A stretch of DNA of 64,000 bases from Rhizobium freirei PRF 81 (GTDB lineage Bacteria; Pseudomonadota; Alphaproteobacteria; Rhizobiales; Rhizobiaceae). The stretch covers positions 186,001 through 250,000 of the forward strand of contig NZ_AQHN01000089.1 of NCBI RefSeq assembly GCF_000359745.1, in the 5' to 3' direction. The notes below the pieces were generated by a model that had not been told where the DNA came from, ran no database searches, and saw only the letters and a list, made by a program, of their open reading frames with translations. A program made the position numbers and the translations under genes. This document shows, in pieces, positions 8,641-16,350 of the stretch. Within the stretch, counting starts at the first letter, position 1. Every line of letters begins with the position of its first letter.

Positions 8641-9416
8641 GGTTTCCTCACAAGCAAATCGTCGCGTCGGTTGGCCATAGGAAGGGAGGATGGCTGCGGA
8701 ACGAGATAGGCATCACAACTCATGGAGTGCGCTCTGCTGATAAGGCCCTGAAGCACCGCATCGTCGATCAAACCCTGTCCGGCGCTGGGGGAAGGAAGCG
8801 GAGGAAGATCGTCCCGACCGGTGAATTCGCGGTGGAAACGTATACCTGCCTGGCTGAGGAAAAAACGCCGACGCTTGGAAGCATTCGGAATATCCCCGAA
8901 TAAAATCTCGCCACCTTCTGCCAACAAATCCACCAAGACATCCATCACGTGAAACGGATTTGTCTCCACAAACAGATATTGAAGGACGCTATAGCTAAGA
9001 ACTGCATCAATTGGGCCATTGGCTGCAGAGCGAACTGCTTCGATATTGTTCGGAAAAAAGCCGCTGACCTTCGTTACATGCGGCGCATCTGGCAGCTGCC
9101 TCAGCATCTCCTCGGAATCAACCAATATGAGTCGATGATCGTTTCTCTCGCAAAGATCGATAAGCATGCGAGGCAGATTGGCACATCCAGGACCTATATC
9201 GAGGATCACCTTTTTGCTGCTGGTCAAGCTCGGCAATTTCTCGCAGATATCCCGGAATATCGCTTCTTCGAATCTCTCGCGATATGCGTCAGGAAAGCCG
9301 ATCCGTTCGTGAACGGAAAGATGCGGATTGGAAGCAAGCTTGCGAAAGCCCTCGTAATCGAGCTCTACTGCAGCCAGATTGATGTCCTTCGAGGTCGCTA
9401 GCTCGTCGTTCTTCAC
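8637..9416 (-). CDS. Class I SAM-dependent methyltransferase
   Basis: 259 residues with the class I methyltransferase core: VILDIGPGCANLPRML (motif I), LILVDSEEML (acidic residue binding the SAM ribose), AVLSYSVLQYL (motif IV region) and EGGEILFGDIPN (post-motif strand). The substrate is not recognisable, but its position between the fdtAB fusion and the acyltransferase suggests modification of the same sugar or glycan. The start is GTG at 9416 with AGGGGAAAGC upstream, 25 bases after the fdtAB stop. Its 3' end overlaps the next start by ATGA (8637-8640). The fold is clear, the role inferred. Confidence 0.78.
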   Translation of the reverse strand: MKNDELATSKDINLAAVELDYEGFRKLASNPHLSVHERIGFPDAYRERFEEAIFRDICEKLPSLTSSKKVILDIGPGCANLPRMLIDLCERNDHRLILVDSEEMLRQLPDAPHVTKVSGFFPNNIEAVRSAANGPIDAVLSYSVLQYLFVETNPFHVMDVLVDLLAEGGEILFGDIPNASKRRRFFLSQAGIRFHREFTGRDDLPPLPSPSAGQGLIDDAVLQGLISRAHSMSCDAYLVPQPSSLPMANRRDDLLVRKP

Positions 9417-9441
9417 GCTTTCCCCTATGCGAATTCAATGT

Positions 9442-10989
9442 TCAGACTTTGAAGAAATTCCGCGTCTGCTCTATGACATAGTCGATTTCGTCATCGGTGT
9501 GGAAAGCATCTAACGGCAAACTGAGAACCGATTGTGTCAGATCTTGAGCGATCGGGAAACTATTGGGATCCCAACGGAAACCAGAGAAACACTTCTGATG
9601 ATGGATCGGCAAGGGATAGTGAATATTGGTGCCGACGCCAACACCCGCAAGCCAACTCTCCAGCGCCTCACGCCGACCTTCGGCTACCTGCACCGCAAAC
9701 ACATGCCAGACAGGTTCAGCCCAATTGCGAACAGCAGGAAGGCGCAAACCATCTATATCGCTCAGCCCGTCTATATAACGACGTGCGAGCTCCACGCGAC
9801 GAGCGTTCCAACGATCCAACCGATCCAACTTTCGAAGGAGAAAGGCGGCTTGCATCGGATCGAGGCGCGAATTAACCCCCAGGTCGTCGTGATAGTATTT
9901 GCGCGACGCGCCGTAATTTCCTAGTTGCTTGACCTTTGCTATCAAGTCTGGATCGCCTGACGTGACACCGCCCGCATCCCCGTAAGCGCCCAAATTCTTT
10001 GTCGGATAGAAGCTAAAAGCAGCCGCGTCCCCTAGAGAACCGCATCGGCGGCCCTTGTAAAACGCCCCATGCGACTGCGCGGCGTCCTCAAGAACAAAAA
10101 GGTCGTGGCGGCGCGCGATCTCTATCAGTGGATCCATATCGACCGGATGGCCATACAGATGCACCGGAATAACCGCTCTGGTACGAGGGGTTATAAGCGC
10201 CTCTACCTGCGATACATCCATTAGAGCGGAATCCCGCTCAACATCGACAAGTATGGGAGTCGCACCCGCACGCACTACCGCAAGTGCTGTTGCGACGAAA
10301 GTGTGAGCCGGGACAATAACCTCGTGACCTGAACCAATATTACGGGCACGGAGAGCCAATTCCAGGGCATCATATCCGTTGGCCACGCCGACGGCCTTCG
10401 CCGCGCCGGAATAATGCGCGAAAGCAACTTCGAATTCCTCAACCAACGAGCCCCCGATGAACATACCGGAATCGAAGGTGCGGTCTACGGCCTTCTGCAG
10501 CTCGCCCCGCATCGCATCGACGTGTCGTCCGAGATCGATATACGGAACTTTGGTTACAGGGGCCGGGCGGCTATAGCTGAGAAACTCTTCGTAGTTACGG
10601 ATGTAATCCTTCTGATCATAATAGTCCGAGGCAAGTACGGCCACGAGACTATCGCTATCGAAATCGACGAGCTCCCGCCAATATCCGGGCGGCAAGATCA
10701 GCGCCTTGTCATAACTATCGAGGCGAAACTCATGCCTCTTGCCGAAGCCTTCCAGCTTGATCGTTACGCCCCCGCGCAATGCTACGAAACATTGAGACAG
10801 ACGCTTATGCGCATGGCCTCCGCGCTCACTGTCCTCACGAAGCTCGGTCAAAAAATAGAATCGTTTAAAATCGAAGCCCACTTCCTTGAGCCCCTCGACG
10901 ACGCCGAGTAGGCCCCTGGGATCTTTTACCGTTTTCACCTGAACAACGCGCGGCTCGTTCAATTCCACAGAGTCCAAGATAGCCGTCAC
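9442..10989 (-). CDS. FdtA-FdtB fusion: dTDP-sugar 3,4-ketoisomerase / PLP aminotransferase
   Basis: 515 residues joining two usually separate enzymes. Residues 1-135 are a WxcM/FdtA-type cupin with the GGHAHK motif (His59 and His61 are the likely active-site pair), isomerising dTDP-4-keto-6-deoxyglucose to the 3-keto form. Residues ~148-515 are a DegT/DnrJ/EryC1/StrS aminotransferase with VLEDAAQ (Asp302, pyridine nitrogen) and FYPTKNLG (Lys331, Schiff-base lysine), giving a 3-amino-3,6-dideoxyhexose. The joining segment is short (SYSRPAPVTKVPY). The start is GTG at 10989 with a very strong GGGGGGAG leader. RmlA lies directly upstream. RmlB is not in the window. The product could be dTDP-Fuc3N or dTDP-Qui3N; the isomerase domain decides which. 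Confidence 0.87.
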   Translation of the reverse strand: MTAILDSVELNEPRVVQVKTVKDPRGLLGVVEGLKEVGFDFKRFYFLTELREDSERGGHAHKRLSQCFVALRGGVTIKLEGFGKRHEFRLDSYDKALILPPGYWRELVDFDSDSLVAVLASDYYDQKDYIRNYEEFLSYSRPAPVTKVPYIDLGRHVDAMRGELQKAVDRTFDSGMFIGGSLVEEFEVAFAHYSGAAKAVGVANGYDALELALRARNIGSGHEVIVPAHTFVATALAVVRAGATPILVDVERDSALMDVSQVEALITPRTRAVIPVHLYGHPVDMDPLIEIARRHDLFVLEDAAQSHGAFYKGRRCGSLGDAAAFSFYPTKNLGAYGDAGGVTSGDPDLIAKVKQLGNYGASRKYYHDDLGVNSRLDPMQAAFLLRKLDRLDRWNARRVELARRYIDGLSDIDGLRLPAVRNWAEPVWHVFAVQVAEGRREALESWLAGVGVGTNIHYPLPIHHQKCFSGFRWDPNSFPIAQDLTQSVLSLPLDAFHTDDEIDYVIEQTRNFFKV

Positions 10990-11296
10990 AATCTCCCCCC
11001 AACGCGCTAGTTACTGTTGCGACTGCACCGCTTGAAAACGGCCTTGCTCGCACATTATAAAGAAGCAAAATTACCCTGGCTGGGGCGCAATGTCTACTTT
11101 TACGCATATACCCATCGCGTCGAGTACAGTACGTATCCATGCATGTCAACGCGCGTGAAATACCGACGGCGCTCAGCCAAACAGGTCAGCAACAGACTGA
11201 TTCGCACTTTGAAAATACAAAGTTGCGTGGAGCACCACTCAAGTGCCGGGCGGCTTGTAACGGCCCTTTTCCATGGGGACACTCAATGTTAGTACC
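10990..11296. other. Intergenic region between rfbA and fdtAB with possible minus-strand promoter
   Basis: 307 bases without a convincing gene. On the minus strand a perfect TATAAT lies at 11054-11059, about 65 bases before the fdtAB start, but no good -35 box stands 16-18 bases upstream. The purine-rich ribosome-binding run is at 10991-10998. I see no conserved RNA structure here. The gap suggests that fdtAB and the three genes after it may be transcribed separately from rfbA. Confidence 0.35.
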
Positions 11297-12235
11297 TTAG
11301 AACAAGTTGGCTCCAGCCAAATGACCTGACCTTGGCTCGGCCCGCTCTTCGTCAATGATGCGTAGAAGATAACCGCGATAGCTTGAGCTCGAAATGTCTT
11401 CGATTTGCCGCAGCAGTTCTTCGCTTGAAATCAGACCGGATCTAAAGGCCACCTCTTCCGGGCAATAGACCTTCAGGCCCTGCCGTTTCTCGATTGCATG
11501 CAGAAAATTGCCTGCCTCCATAATCGCCTCGGGTGTGCCAGTATCCAACCATGCAGTCCCGCGACCGAGCTTGATAGCGCGCAACCGATTCTCTTCAATG
11601 TATTGGCGGTGTACCTCGGTAATCTCCAGCTCGTTCCGCTTCGACGGAACGACCTTTTTTGCGTATCCCGCTACATCCCCGGGAAAGAAATAGACGCCGA
11701 TGGAGGCCCATGTTGATTTGGGAGCCGCAGGCTTTTCGACGACTTCGATCACACTGCCATCGCTGCCGAAAGTTATCACGCCGAAATTCTGAGGATCGGA
11801 AACACGATATCCGAAAATCACTGCCGAATTTTCCGTGCGAATAATCTTGCCGGCTTCGGACATCGCATGCCGGACATCTTGCCCGAACAAAATGTTGTCT
11901 CCGAGGAGGAAGCAGACGGGACTGCCTGCGAGAAACTCTTCAGCGAGCGCCAGACCATCGGCGATCCCGCGCGGCTCCGATTGAGTAATGTAGGAGAATT
12001 TTGCTCCGAATTGTTCGCCCGTTCCCAACAGCCGTTTCATCGCGCCGAGATCTTCTGGGTTCGTGATAAATAGTATCTCACGTATCCTCTGCAAAAGAAG
12101 TAGGGACAGAGGATAATGGATCATTGGCTTATCGAAAACGGGAAGAAGCTGCTTACATGCAACCAACGTGGACGGATACAACCGTGTGCCCTTGCCGCCT
12201 GACAGCACCACACCTTTCAAGGGAAGATCTGACAT
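11297..12235 (-). CDS. rfbA: Glucose-1-phosphate thymidylyltransferase (RmlA/RfbA)
   Basis: 312 residues. It makes dTDP-glucose from dTTP and glucose-1-phosphate, the first step to dTDP-deoxy sugars. The nucleotide-binding signature is SGGKGTRLYPST, followed by KQLLPVFDKPMIHYPL, FLLGDNILFG, VVEKPAAPKSTWASIGVYFF, NELEITEVHRQY and GTAWLDTGTPEA, all standard for RmlA. A C-terminal extension of about 25 residues (EERAEPRSGHLAG) exceeds the common ~290-residue length. AAGGAG stands upstream of the ATG at 12235. It supplies the precursor for the FdtA-FdtB fusion downstream. The dehydratase rmlB needed between them is not here and must be encoded elsewhere. Confidence 0.93.
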   Translation of the reverse strand: MSDLPLKGVVLSGGKGTRLYPSTLVACKQLLPVFDKPMIHYPLSLLLLQRIREILFITNPEDLGAMKRLLGTGEQFGAKFSYITQSEPRGIADGLALAEEFLAGSPVCFLLGDNILFGQDVRHAMSEAGKIIRTENSAVIFGYRVSDPQNFGVITFGSDGSVIEVVEKPAAPKSTWASIGVYFFPGDVAGYAKKVVPSKRNELEITEVHRQYIEENRLRAIKLGRGTAWLDTGTPEAIMEAGNFLHAIEKRQGLKVYCPEEVAFRSGLISSEELLRQIEDISSSSYRGYLLRIIDEERAEPRSGHLAGANLF

Positions 12236-12426
12236 TCATCTACTCCTTTATGTGTTCCAGCTTTCCTTCACAAACAGGCGCCCGGCATTCAACGACGAAA
12301 TTCTGTCCTATCTCGCGCCACATGGACCCACCAAAATCAGAGCGAATGCATCAACCTCAGGGACATACAATATTGTTACTTAGGGATGTTCCGACAATCG
12401 AGACCAATAGTGAGCGAATAGGAAAT

Positions 12427-13641
12427 TCAGGATTGCGCGACCTGCAATCGACCTTCCATCAAACCCGAAATCTGCTTTCCGGCCCTCATGAACGGCGCCT
12501 CGATGAAGTGGAACGTCAGATATGAGAGAACCGTCACCAAAGCAGCAGCCAGCGCGACTGCGATCATATTCATGCCCAAACCGTTAGCCTCGATGAACGC
12601 CTCCGGCACAAGTCGGGTCAGGATCTGACCGGAAATGTGGATGCAAAGTAGCGAGTTAACATAGAGACTGAAAGAAATCAGTCCGAAAAACTTCACGATC
12701 CGCAAATTACAGAACCACTGCAATGGGCCTTCGGCGTGATAGTAGACACTATAAACAATAACCGCCGAGGCCAGGGCCTCAATGACAACCGCACCGCCTA
12801 TGGTGGGGAGAGCCCACCGCGCTAACACCAAGAATATGAAGCTTATCAGAATAAGCGCGTTCTGGCTAATCCAGGACGGTCTTTGCGGGAGATCTTGGCG
12901 GATGAACGCTGTGATTGTCCCGATCACGAAACAAAACACGAAAACGGTTGATAGGGCGCTAAATGTCCAGCCGTTGACAATGACGTAGGCGTCAGAAGGG
13001 ACTGCCCACGACAGTAAGTAAAATGCCACCAACAGAAGGTAGGTGGTGAACGTGCGGCGCCCTAAGAAATAGAACAGCGGCATAAGGATTGAGCCGTATG
13101 TCTCGACGAGCAGACTCCACAGGAAGGGAACGAGATTAAATCGCTGCAAGGCGATATTGTGGAGAAGGTCGCTGAAATCGGTCAGAGACGTGAAGAACGC
13201 CGAATACCACGTTGAGTGCGTGGGACTCGCGACCTTATGGCCGGCAAACTGATAAGCAAATGCCAAGACACAGCTCACGATGATCATGGGCCAGAGGCGA
13301 AATATCCTCTTGGCCGCGTAAGCGATCAAAGCCGTCGCGCCATCTGGGAGGCTCGATCCCCACGTCATCCGACTCATGGAAAGCGCAAGTACAAAGCCGC
13401 TGTGCACAAGAAAAAAAGTCACAGCAGCGTGGCCATTGGCCAGCATAACCGTCCATTTCTCGAGCTGTGCTGCAATCCCTGCATCCGATGCGAACCACAG
13501 GAATGTATGATCGTACGGGCCAAAGCTTAGTCCATCAACTTTGAAGACCAGCATTCCGTGAAACATCAGCACTGCGCAGGCGGCAATGCCTCTCAACGAT
13601 AAGAGAGCATCATTGAACCCGCGATATTCGATTGAGCGCAT
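12427..13641 (-). CDS. OafA/YrhL-type membrane acyltransferase (acyltransferase 3 family)
   Basis: 404 residues, strongly hydrophobic with about ten membrane segments. The N-terminal LSLRGIAACAVLMFHG carries the conserved Arg and His of acyltransferase family 3, and AVTFFLVHSGFVLALS is the second family signature. These inner-membrane enzymes O-acetylate LPS, exopolysaccharide or Nod-factor-like glycans. ATG at 13641. It is the first gene of the minus-strand polysaccharide locus and the one nearest the tRNA-Gln gene. About 190 bases separate it from rfbA. The acyl donor and target glycan are unknown. Confidence 0.86.
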   Translation of the reverse strand: MRSIEYRGFNDALLSLRGIAACAVLMFHGMLVFKVDGLSFGPYDHTFLWFASDAGIAAQLEKWTVMLANGHAAVTFFLVHSGFVLALSMSRMTWGSSLPDGATALIAYAAKRIFRLWPMIIVSCVLAFAYQFAGHKVASPTHSTWYSAFFTSLTDFSDLLHNIALQRFNLVPFLWSLLVETYGSILMPLFYFLGRRTFTTYLLLVAFYLLSWAVPSDAYVIVNGWTFSALSTVFVFCFVIGTITAFIRQDLPQRPSWISQNALILISFIFLVLARWALPTIGGAVVIEALASAVIVYSVYYHAEGPLQWFCNLRIVKFFGLISFSLYVNSLLCIHISGQILTRLVPEAFIEANGLGMNMIAVALAAALVTVLSYLTFHFIEAPFMRAGKQISGLMEGRLQVAQS

Positions 13642-13927
13642 GCTTTGTCCAGCTCTAGTGTCGAGATTCTATTGCCACTCGAAACTGCCATACGCAAGCT
13701 TTCAATGAGTAGATACTTCAACATTCATTGTTGCGCTGCAAAGACCGCCAAACGCGAAAGAGCATTTGTTCTTGAGGGTCGGAACCTTTTTATAGCACGG
13801 GCTTGCTTCAACTTCCGGAAAATCCCTGAAGCGCGAGGGAAATAGCGCACAACAAGTCGCAACACGAAACCAGCGGAATCTTCAGGCTTTCAAATGCTAA
13901 AAAGCTGATTTTCTTAGTAAACGTGAT

Positions 13928-14001
13928 TGGCTGGGGAACCTGGACTCGAACCAAGATTAACGGAGTCAGAGTCCGTCGTTCTACCATTGAACTATTCCCC
14001 A
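13928..14001 (-). tRNA. tRNA-Gln (anticodon CTG)
   Basis: A 74-base cloverleaf on the minus strand. The acceptor stem TGGGGAA pairs with TTCCCCA, followed by discriminator G and an encoded CCA at 13928-13930. The anticodon stem ACGGA/TCCGT encloses the loop CTCTGAC, giving anticodon CTG, which reads CAG. The T-loop GGTTCGAGTCC is intact. Its 3' end faces the AT-rich polysaccharide locus, the side where integrating elements normally insert. Confidence 0.95.
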
Positions 14002-14043
14002 ACAGCTGCCAAGCGATTGAGCATTCGCAGCGAAGGCAGCGCC

Positions 14044-14071
14044 TCTATAATCGAATTTGCCGCGGATGCAA
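14044..14071 (-). promoter_or_regulatory. Candidate promoter of tRNA-Gln
   Basis: On the minus strand TTGCAT (14066-14071) and TATAGA (14044-14049) are separated by 16 bases and lie about 45 bases upstream of the tRNA 5' end. This fits a housekeeping sigma promoter. The rest of 14002-14239 holds no gene I can support. Confidence 0.45.
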
Positions 14072-14239
14072 ACACTTTAACACATGCAAATGCGATTTTT
14101 TGAAAGTTCGAGGCGAAAGCCGATGTCAGCCTGCTTTTGCCGGCGCCTCCAGCGGACTTTCCGGATATAGCGGCTGTCGTGACGGGCGACGACCAGGGAA
14201 GGACGCTCATCCTTGGCCGACACAACGCGCCAAATCAGC

Positions 14240-14875
14240 TCACCAGCGCAGGATACGCTTGCCGAGGATATAGCCGATTCCCGTTACGATCGCGATCGCG
14301 ATCGGATACCAGAGCAGCACGAAGAGCGGGCTGTCGTCCGTGCAGTTGGAGGCATAGAAGGTTGCGGCGATGCCGCTGGCGGCAAGCCCGGCGACGGCTC
14401 CGGCGACACCGGGCCGCTCCGGCGCTCCATGGCGCAAGGCAAACAGGAAGCAGGCAAGCGGGCCGATCGACAGCAGAGGGATGAGCGTCAGGCAGAAGCG
14501 GGCATTGTGCCCGATCATCCGCGCTCCCCAGCTCTCGGCCGGCATGACCGCCAGCTCGGCGGCAACGGCCGCGAGCAACAGGATCGGCGCCGCCAGAAGC
14601 ATCCAACCCCAGATGCGAAGCGACACGCCCGGGCGCCCGATGCGGAAGACAACGGCGCAAGCGGTCACGGCAAGCGCGATGGTCACGACGAACTTGAACA
14701 GGAAGCGGACCGTTTCCATCGCGCTGTCGATATCGGAGCGAAAGCCGATCGCAGCAAAGAAGATGCCGCCGCTGATCAGGATGCCCGCGACGACCGCCAG
14801 GGTCAGGGCCTTGCCGATCCGTGTGCGGACCGGCGCATCCTGCGCCAGAAGATTGATGAGGTCATCGGTTTTCAC
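14240..14875 (-). CDS. NrsF-like anti-sigma factor (DUF1109 family)
   Basis: A 211-residue inner-membrane protein with about six hydrophobic segments and the family signature NCTDDSPLFVLLWYP near the C-terminus. In Caulobacter, NrsF proteins of this family hold the ECF factor SigF at the membrane until stress (chromate, cadmium, copper-type) releases it, with conserved cysteines involved. I choose GTG at 14875 (VKTDDLI). It overlaps the end of the sigma gene by 14 bases, as expected for a coupled sigma/anti-sigma pair. A start at 14902 is also open. The pair is divergent from the bufferin operon, whose promoter matches the one before the sigma gene. Confidence 0.85.
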   Translation of the reverse strand: MKTDDLINLLAQDAPVRTRIGKALTLAVVAGILISGGIFFAAIGFRSDIDSAMETVRFLFKFVVTIALAVTACAVVFRIGRPGVSLRIWGWMLLAAPILLLAAVAAELAVMPAESWGARMIGHNARFCLTLIPLLSIGPLACFLFALRHGAPERPGVAGAVAGLAASGIAATFYASNCTDDSPLFVLLWYPIAIAIVTGIGYILGKRILRW

Positions 14876-15428
14876 TGGTCTCACTCCGATAGAGGGCTGC
14901 AAGCGCCTTCAACGCGCGGTGCAGCGCCACGCGCACCGCCCCTTCCGTCATCTTCAGCCGATCCGCCGTTTCCCGGACGCTGGCTCCCTCGACGGAAATC
15001 GAGCGCACGATCGTTTTCTGCGGATCTTTCAACTGCTCCAGCATGCGATCGACATCGAACCGGTCCAAGGCATCAGTATGCTCTTCTGCCTCCAGGAAAT
15101 CGATCACATCGTCGATCGGCACGCTCATATGTCGTCCACGTCGCCTCAGGCTGTCGATGAGCTTGTTGCGCACGATCGTCGACAGCCAGGGGCCGATCGG
15201 ACGCGATGAATCCCATGTGCCGCGCTTCAGATGGATGGCCAGCAGCACTTCCTGAACCACATCCTCGGCCTCACTTACCGGCGCGCCCAGCTGATCGCAG
15301 CGCCTGCGCGCCATGGCGCGCAGATGCGGCGTCACGGCGGACAGGAAACGGTGATAGGCCTGCGCATCGCCGCCGATGGCGCCGCGCATCCAGACTGCCC
15401 ATTCCTCTTCGCGCGCCGAATGATTCAC
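14862..15428 (-). CDS. ECF sigma factor, SigF-like, partner of NrsF
   Basis: 188 residues with sigma region 2 (about 20-90: SEAEDVVQEVLLAIH, PIGPWLSTIVRNKLID) and region 4 (about 125-180: VEGASVRETADRLKM, TEGAVRVALHRALKAL). There is no region 3, as in all ECF factors. The neighbouring DUF1109 gene marks it as a SigF/NrsF type. The annotated GTG at 15428 has AGAGGAG upstream, but the putative -10 box ends only ~12 bases before it, so transcripts could be nearly leaderless. The ATG at 15389 (MRGAIGG) is an alternative start with GAGGA upstream. It probably activates its own gene and the divergent bufferin operon. Confidence 0.9.
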   Translation of the reverse strand: MNHSAREEEWAVWMRGAIGGDAQAYHRFLSAVTPHLRAMARRRCDQLGAPVSEAEDVVQEVLLAIHLKRGTWDSSRPIGPWLSTIVRNKLIDSLRRRGRHMSVPIDDVIDFLEAEEHTDALDRFDVDRMLEQLKDPQKTIVRSISVEGASVRETADRLKMTEGAVRVALHRALKALAALYRSETSENR

Positions 15429-15439
15429 CCGACATCTCC

Positions 15440-15467
15440 TCTACGCAGGACCGCAGGATTTCGTTAC
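15440..15467 (-). promoter_or_regulatory. ECF (SigF-type) promoter of the sigma/anti-sigma operon
   Basis: On the minus strand GTAAC (15463-15467), then 17 bases, then CGTAGA (15440-15445). The same two boxes with the same spacing stand before the divergent bufferin genes. GTAAC-type -35 and CG-type -10 boxes are usual for ECF promoters, and the Caulobacter SigF motif is of this form. The arrangement implies autoregulation. Confidence 0.72.
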
Positions 15468-15595
15468 CGGCAACGGTCGTTCTTTTTCAAGTCTTTTCGG
15501 CTTCCACCCAAAGGTGATCATGCCGCAGGCCGGTCGGGCGAACATATAGCCGGCGCAGAGTATTTCAGCGCCGATAGAAAAATTTCGTGCCGGCT

Positions 15596-15623
15596 GTAAC
15601 ATCCAGCCGGCGCACTCCGTAGA
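15596..15623 (+). promoter_or_regulatory. ECF (SigF-type) promoter of the bufferin operon
   Basis: GTAAC at 15596-15600 and CGTAGA at 15618-15623 with a 17-base spacer, identical in both boxes and in spacing to the promoter before the sigma gene on the other strand. Transcription would begin near 15630, about 40 bases before the first precursor gene. Confidence 0.74.
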
Positions 15624-15671
15624 CCCTGATGCAGGCCAATGACGGCTCGCGCCCATCTAGGAGACAGATCC

Positions 15672-15938
15672 ATGAAGAACAGCATCATCACCCTGGCCAT
15701 CGCCGGCTCGATCGCCTCGGCACTCGCATCCGTCGCCGTCCCGGCATCGGCCGCCGACACCAAGGAAAAGTGCTACGGCGTTGCCCTCAAGGGTCAGAAC
15801 GATTGTGCCGCCGGCAAGCACGATTGCGCCGGCAAGTCGACGATGAGCTATGATAAGATGTCCTTCAAGCTCGTTCCCACAGGCACCTGCACTTCCATGA
15901 AGACCCCGCAGGGCCATGGCTCGCTGACCCCGGCCTGA
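15672..15938 (+). CDS. bufA1: Bufferin-type RiPP precursor 1 (DUF2282)
   Basis: 88 residues. A Sec-type signal peptide (about 1-27, ending VAVPASA) precedes a small core with four cysteines at 34, 45, 52 and 73: KEKCYGVALKGQNDC, HDCAGKS and PTGTC. This is the DUF2282 pattern of bufferins, metal-binding peptides whose cysteines are changed to thiooxazole-type heterocycles by the MNIO enzyme BufB with BufC, then exported to the periplasm to buffer copper. I choose ATG at 15672 (TAGGAGACAG upstream); an in-frame ATG at 15639 would spoil the signal peptide. First gene after the SigF-type promoter. The family is clear. The modification is inferred from Caulobacter homologues. Confidence 0.88.
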   Translation: MKNSIITLAIAGSIASALASVAVPASAADTKEKCYGVALKGQNDCAAGKHDCAGKSTMSYDKMSFKLVPTGTCTSMKTPQGHGSLTPA

Positions 15939-15983
15939 TCCGAATCCGATCACCGATCAATTTGCTGATGTAAGGAGTTTGTC

Positions 15984-16268
15984 ATGAACAGGATTTCCGC
16001 AGTCGCCCTGGCCGCATCGGTCGCAACGGCGGTGACGCTAGCCGCCGGCGTCACCACCGCTTCGGCCGCCGATGCCAAAGAGAAATGCTACGGCATCGCC
16101 CTCAAGGGCCAGAATGATTGCGCCGCCGGTCCCGGCACAACCTGCGCCGGCACATCGAAGATCGATTATCAGCGCAACTCGTGGAAGCTCGTTCCCGCCG
16201 GGACCTGCGAAGCGATCAAGACGCCGAACGGCCATGGCACGCTGATGCAAGGTCCGGCACCTGTCTGA
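15984..16268 (+). CDS. bufA2: Bufferin-type RiPP precursor 2 (DUF2282)
   Basis: 94 residues, a paralogue of the preceding precursor. A signal peptide (about 1-28, ending TTASA) is followed by a core with cysteines at 35, 46, 54 and 75 in KEKCYGIALKGQNDC, TTCAGTS and PAGTC. The KEKCYG...NDCAAG block is nearly identical in both precursors, while the spacer between Cys2 and Cys3 is one residue longer here and the C-terminal tails differ. TAAGGAG precedes the ATG. A 45-base gap separates the two genes, so both are likely modified by the same BufB/BufC pair, as in Caulobacter, where two bufferins are also encoded together. Confidence 0.88.
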   Translation: MNRISAVALAASVATAVTLAAGVTTASAADAKEKCYGIALKGQNDCAAGPGTTCAGTSKIDYQRNSWKLVPAGTCEAIKTPNGHGTLMQGPAPV

Positions 16269-16350
16269 TCAAATGCGCTAACGCAGGGCGGCGCATGGTC
16301 CCCGCGCCGCCCTCCTTCCAGGATCGAGCCTATCCAAATGGAGGCCTGCA

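Noticed and set aside
8945..8955. TCACGTGAAAC as a third parS-like site
   Set aside because: Only 12 of 16 positions fit the consensus, and it lies within the methyltransferase coding sequence.
13992..14225. 77-codon minus-strand frame between tRNA-Gln and nrsF
   Set aside because: It overlaps the tRNA promoter region and the tRNA 5' end, and has no recognisable features.
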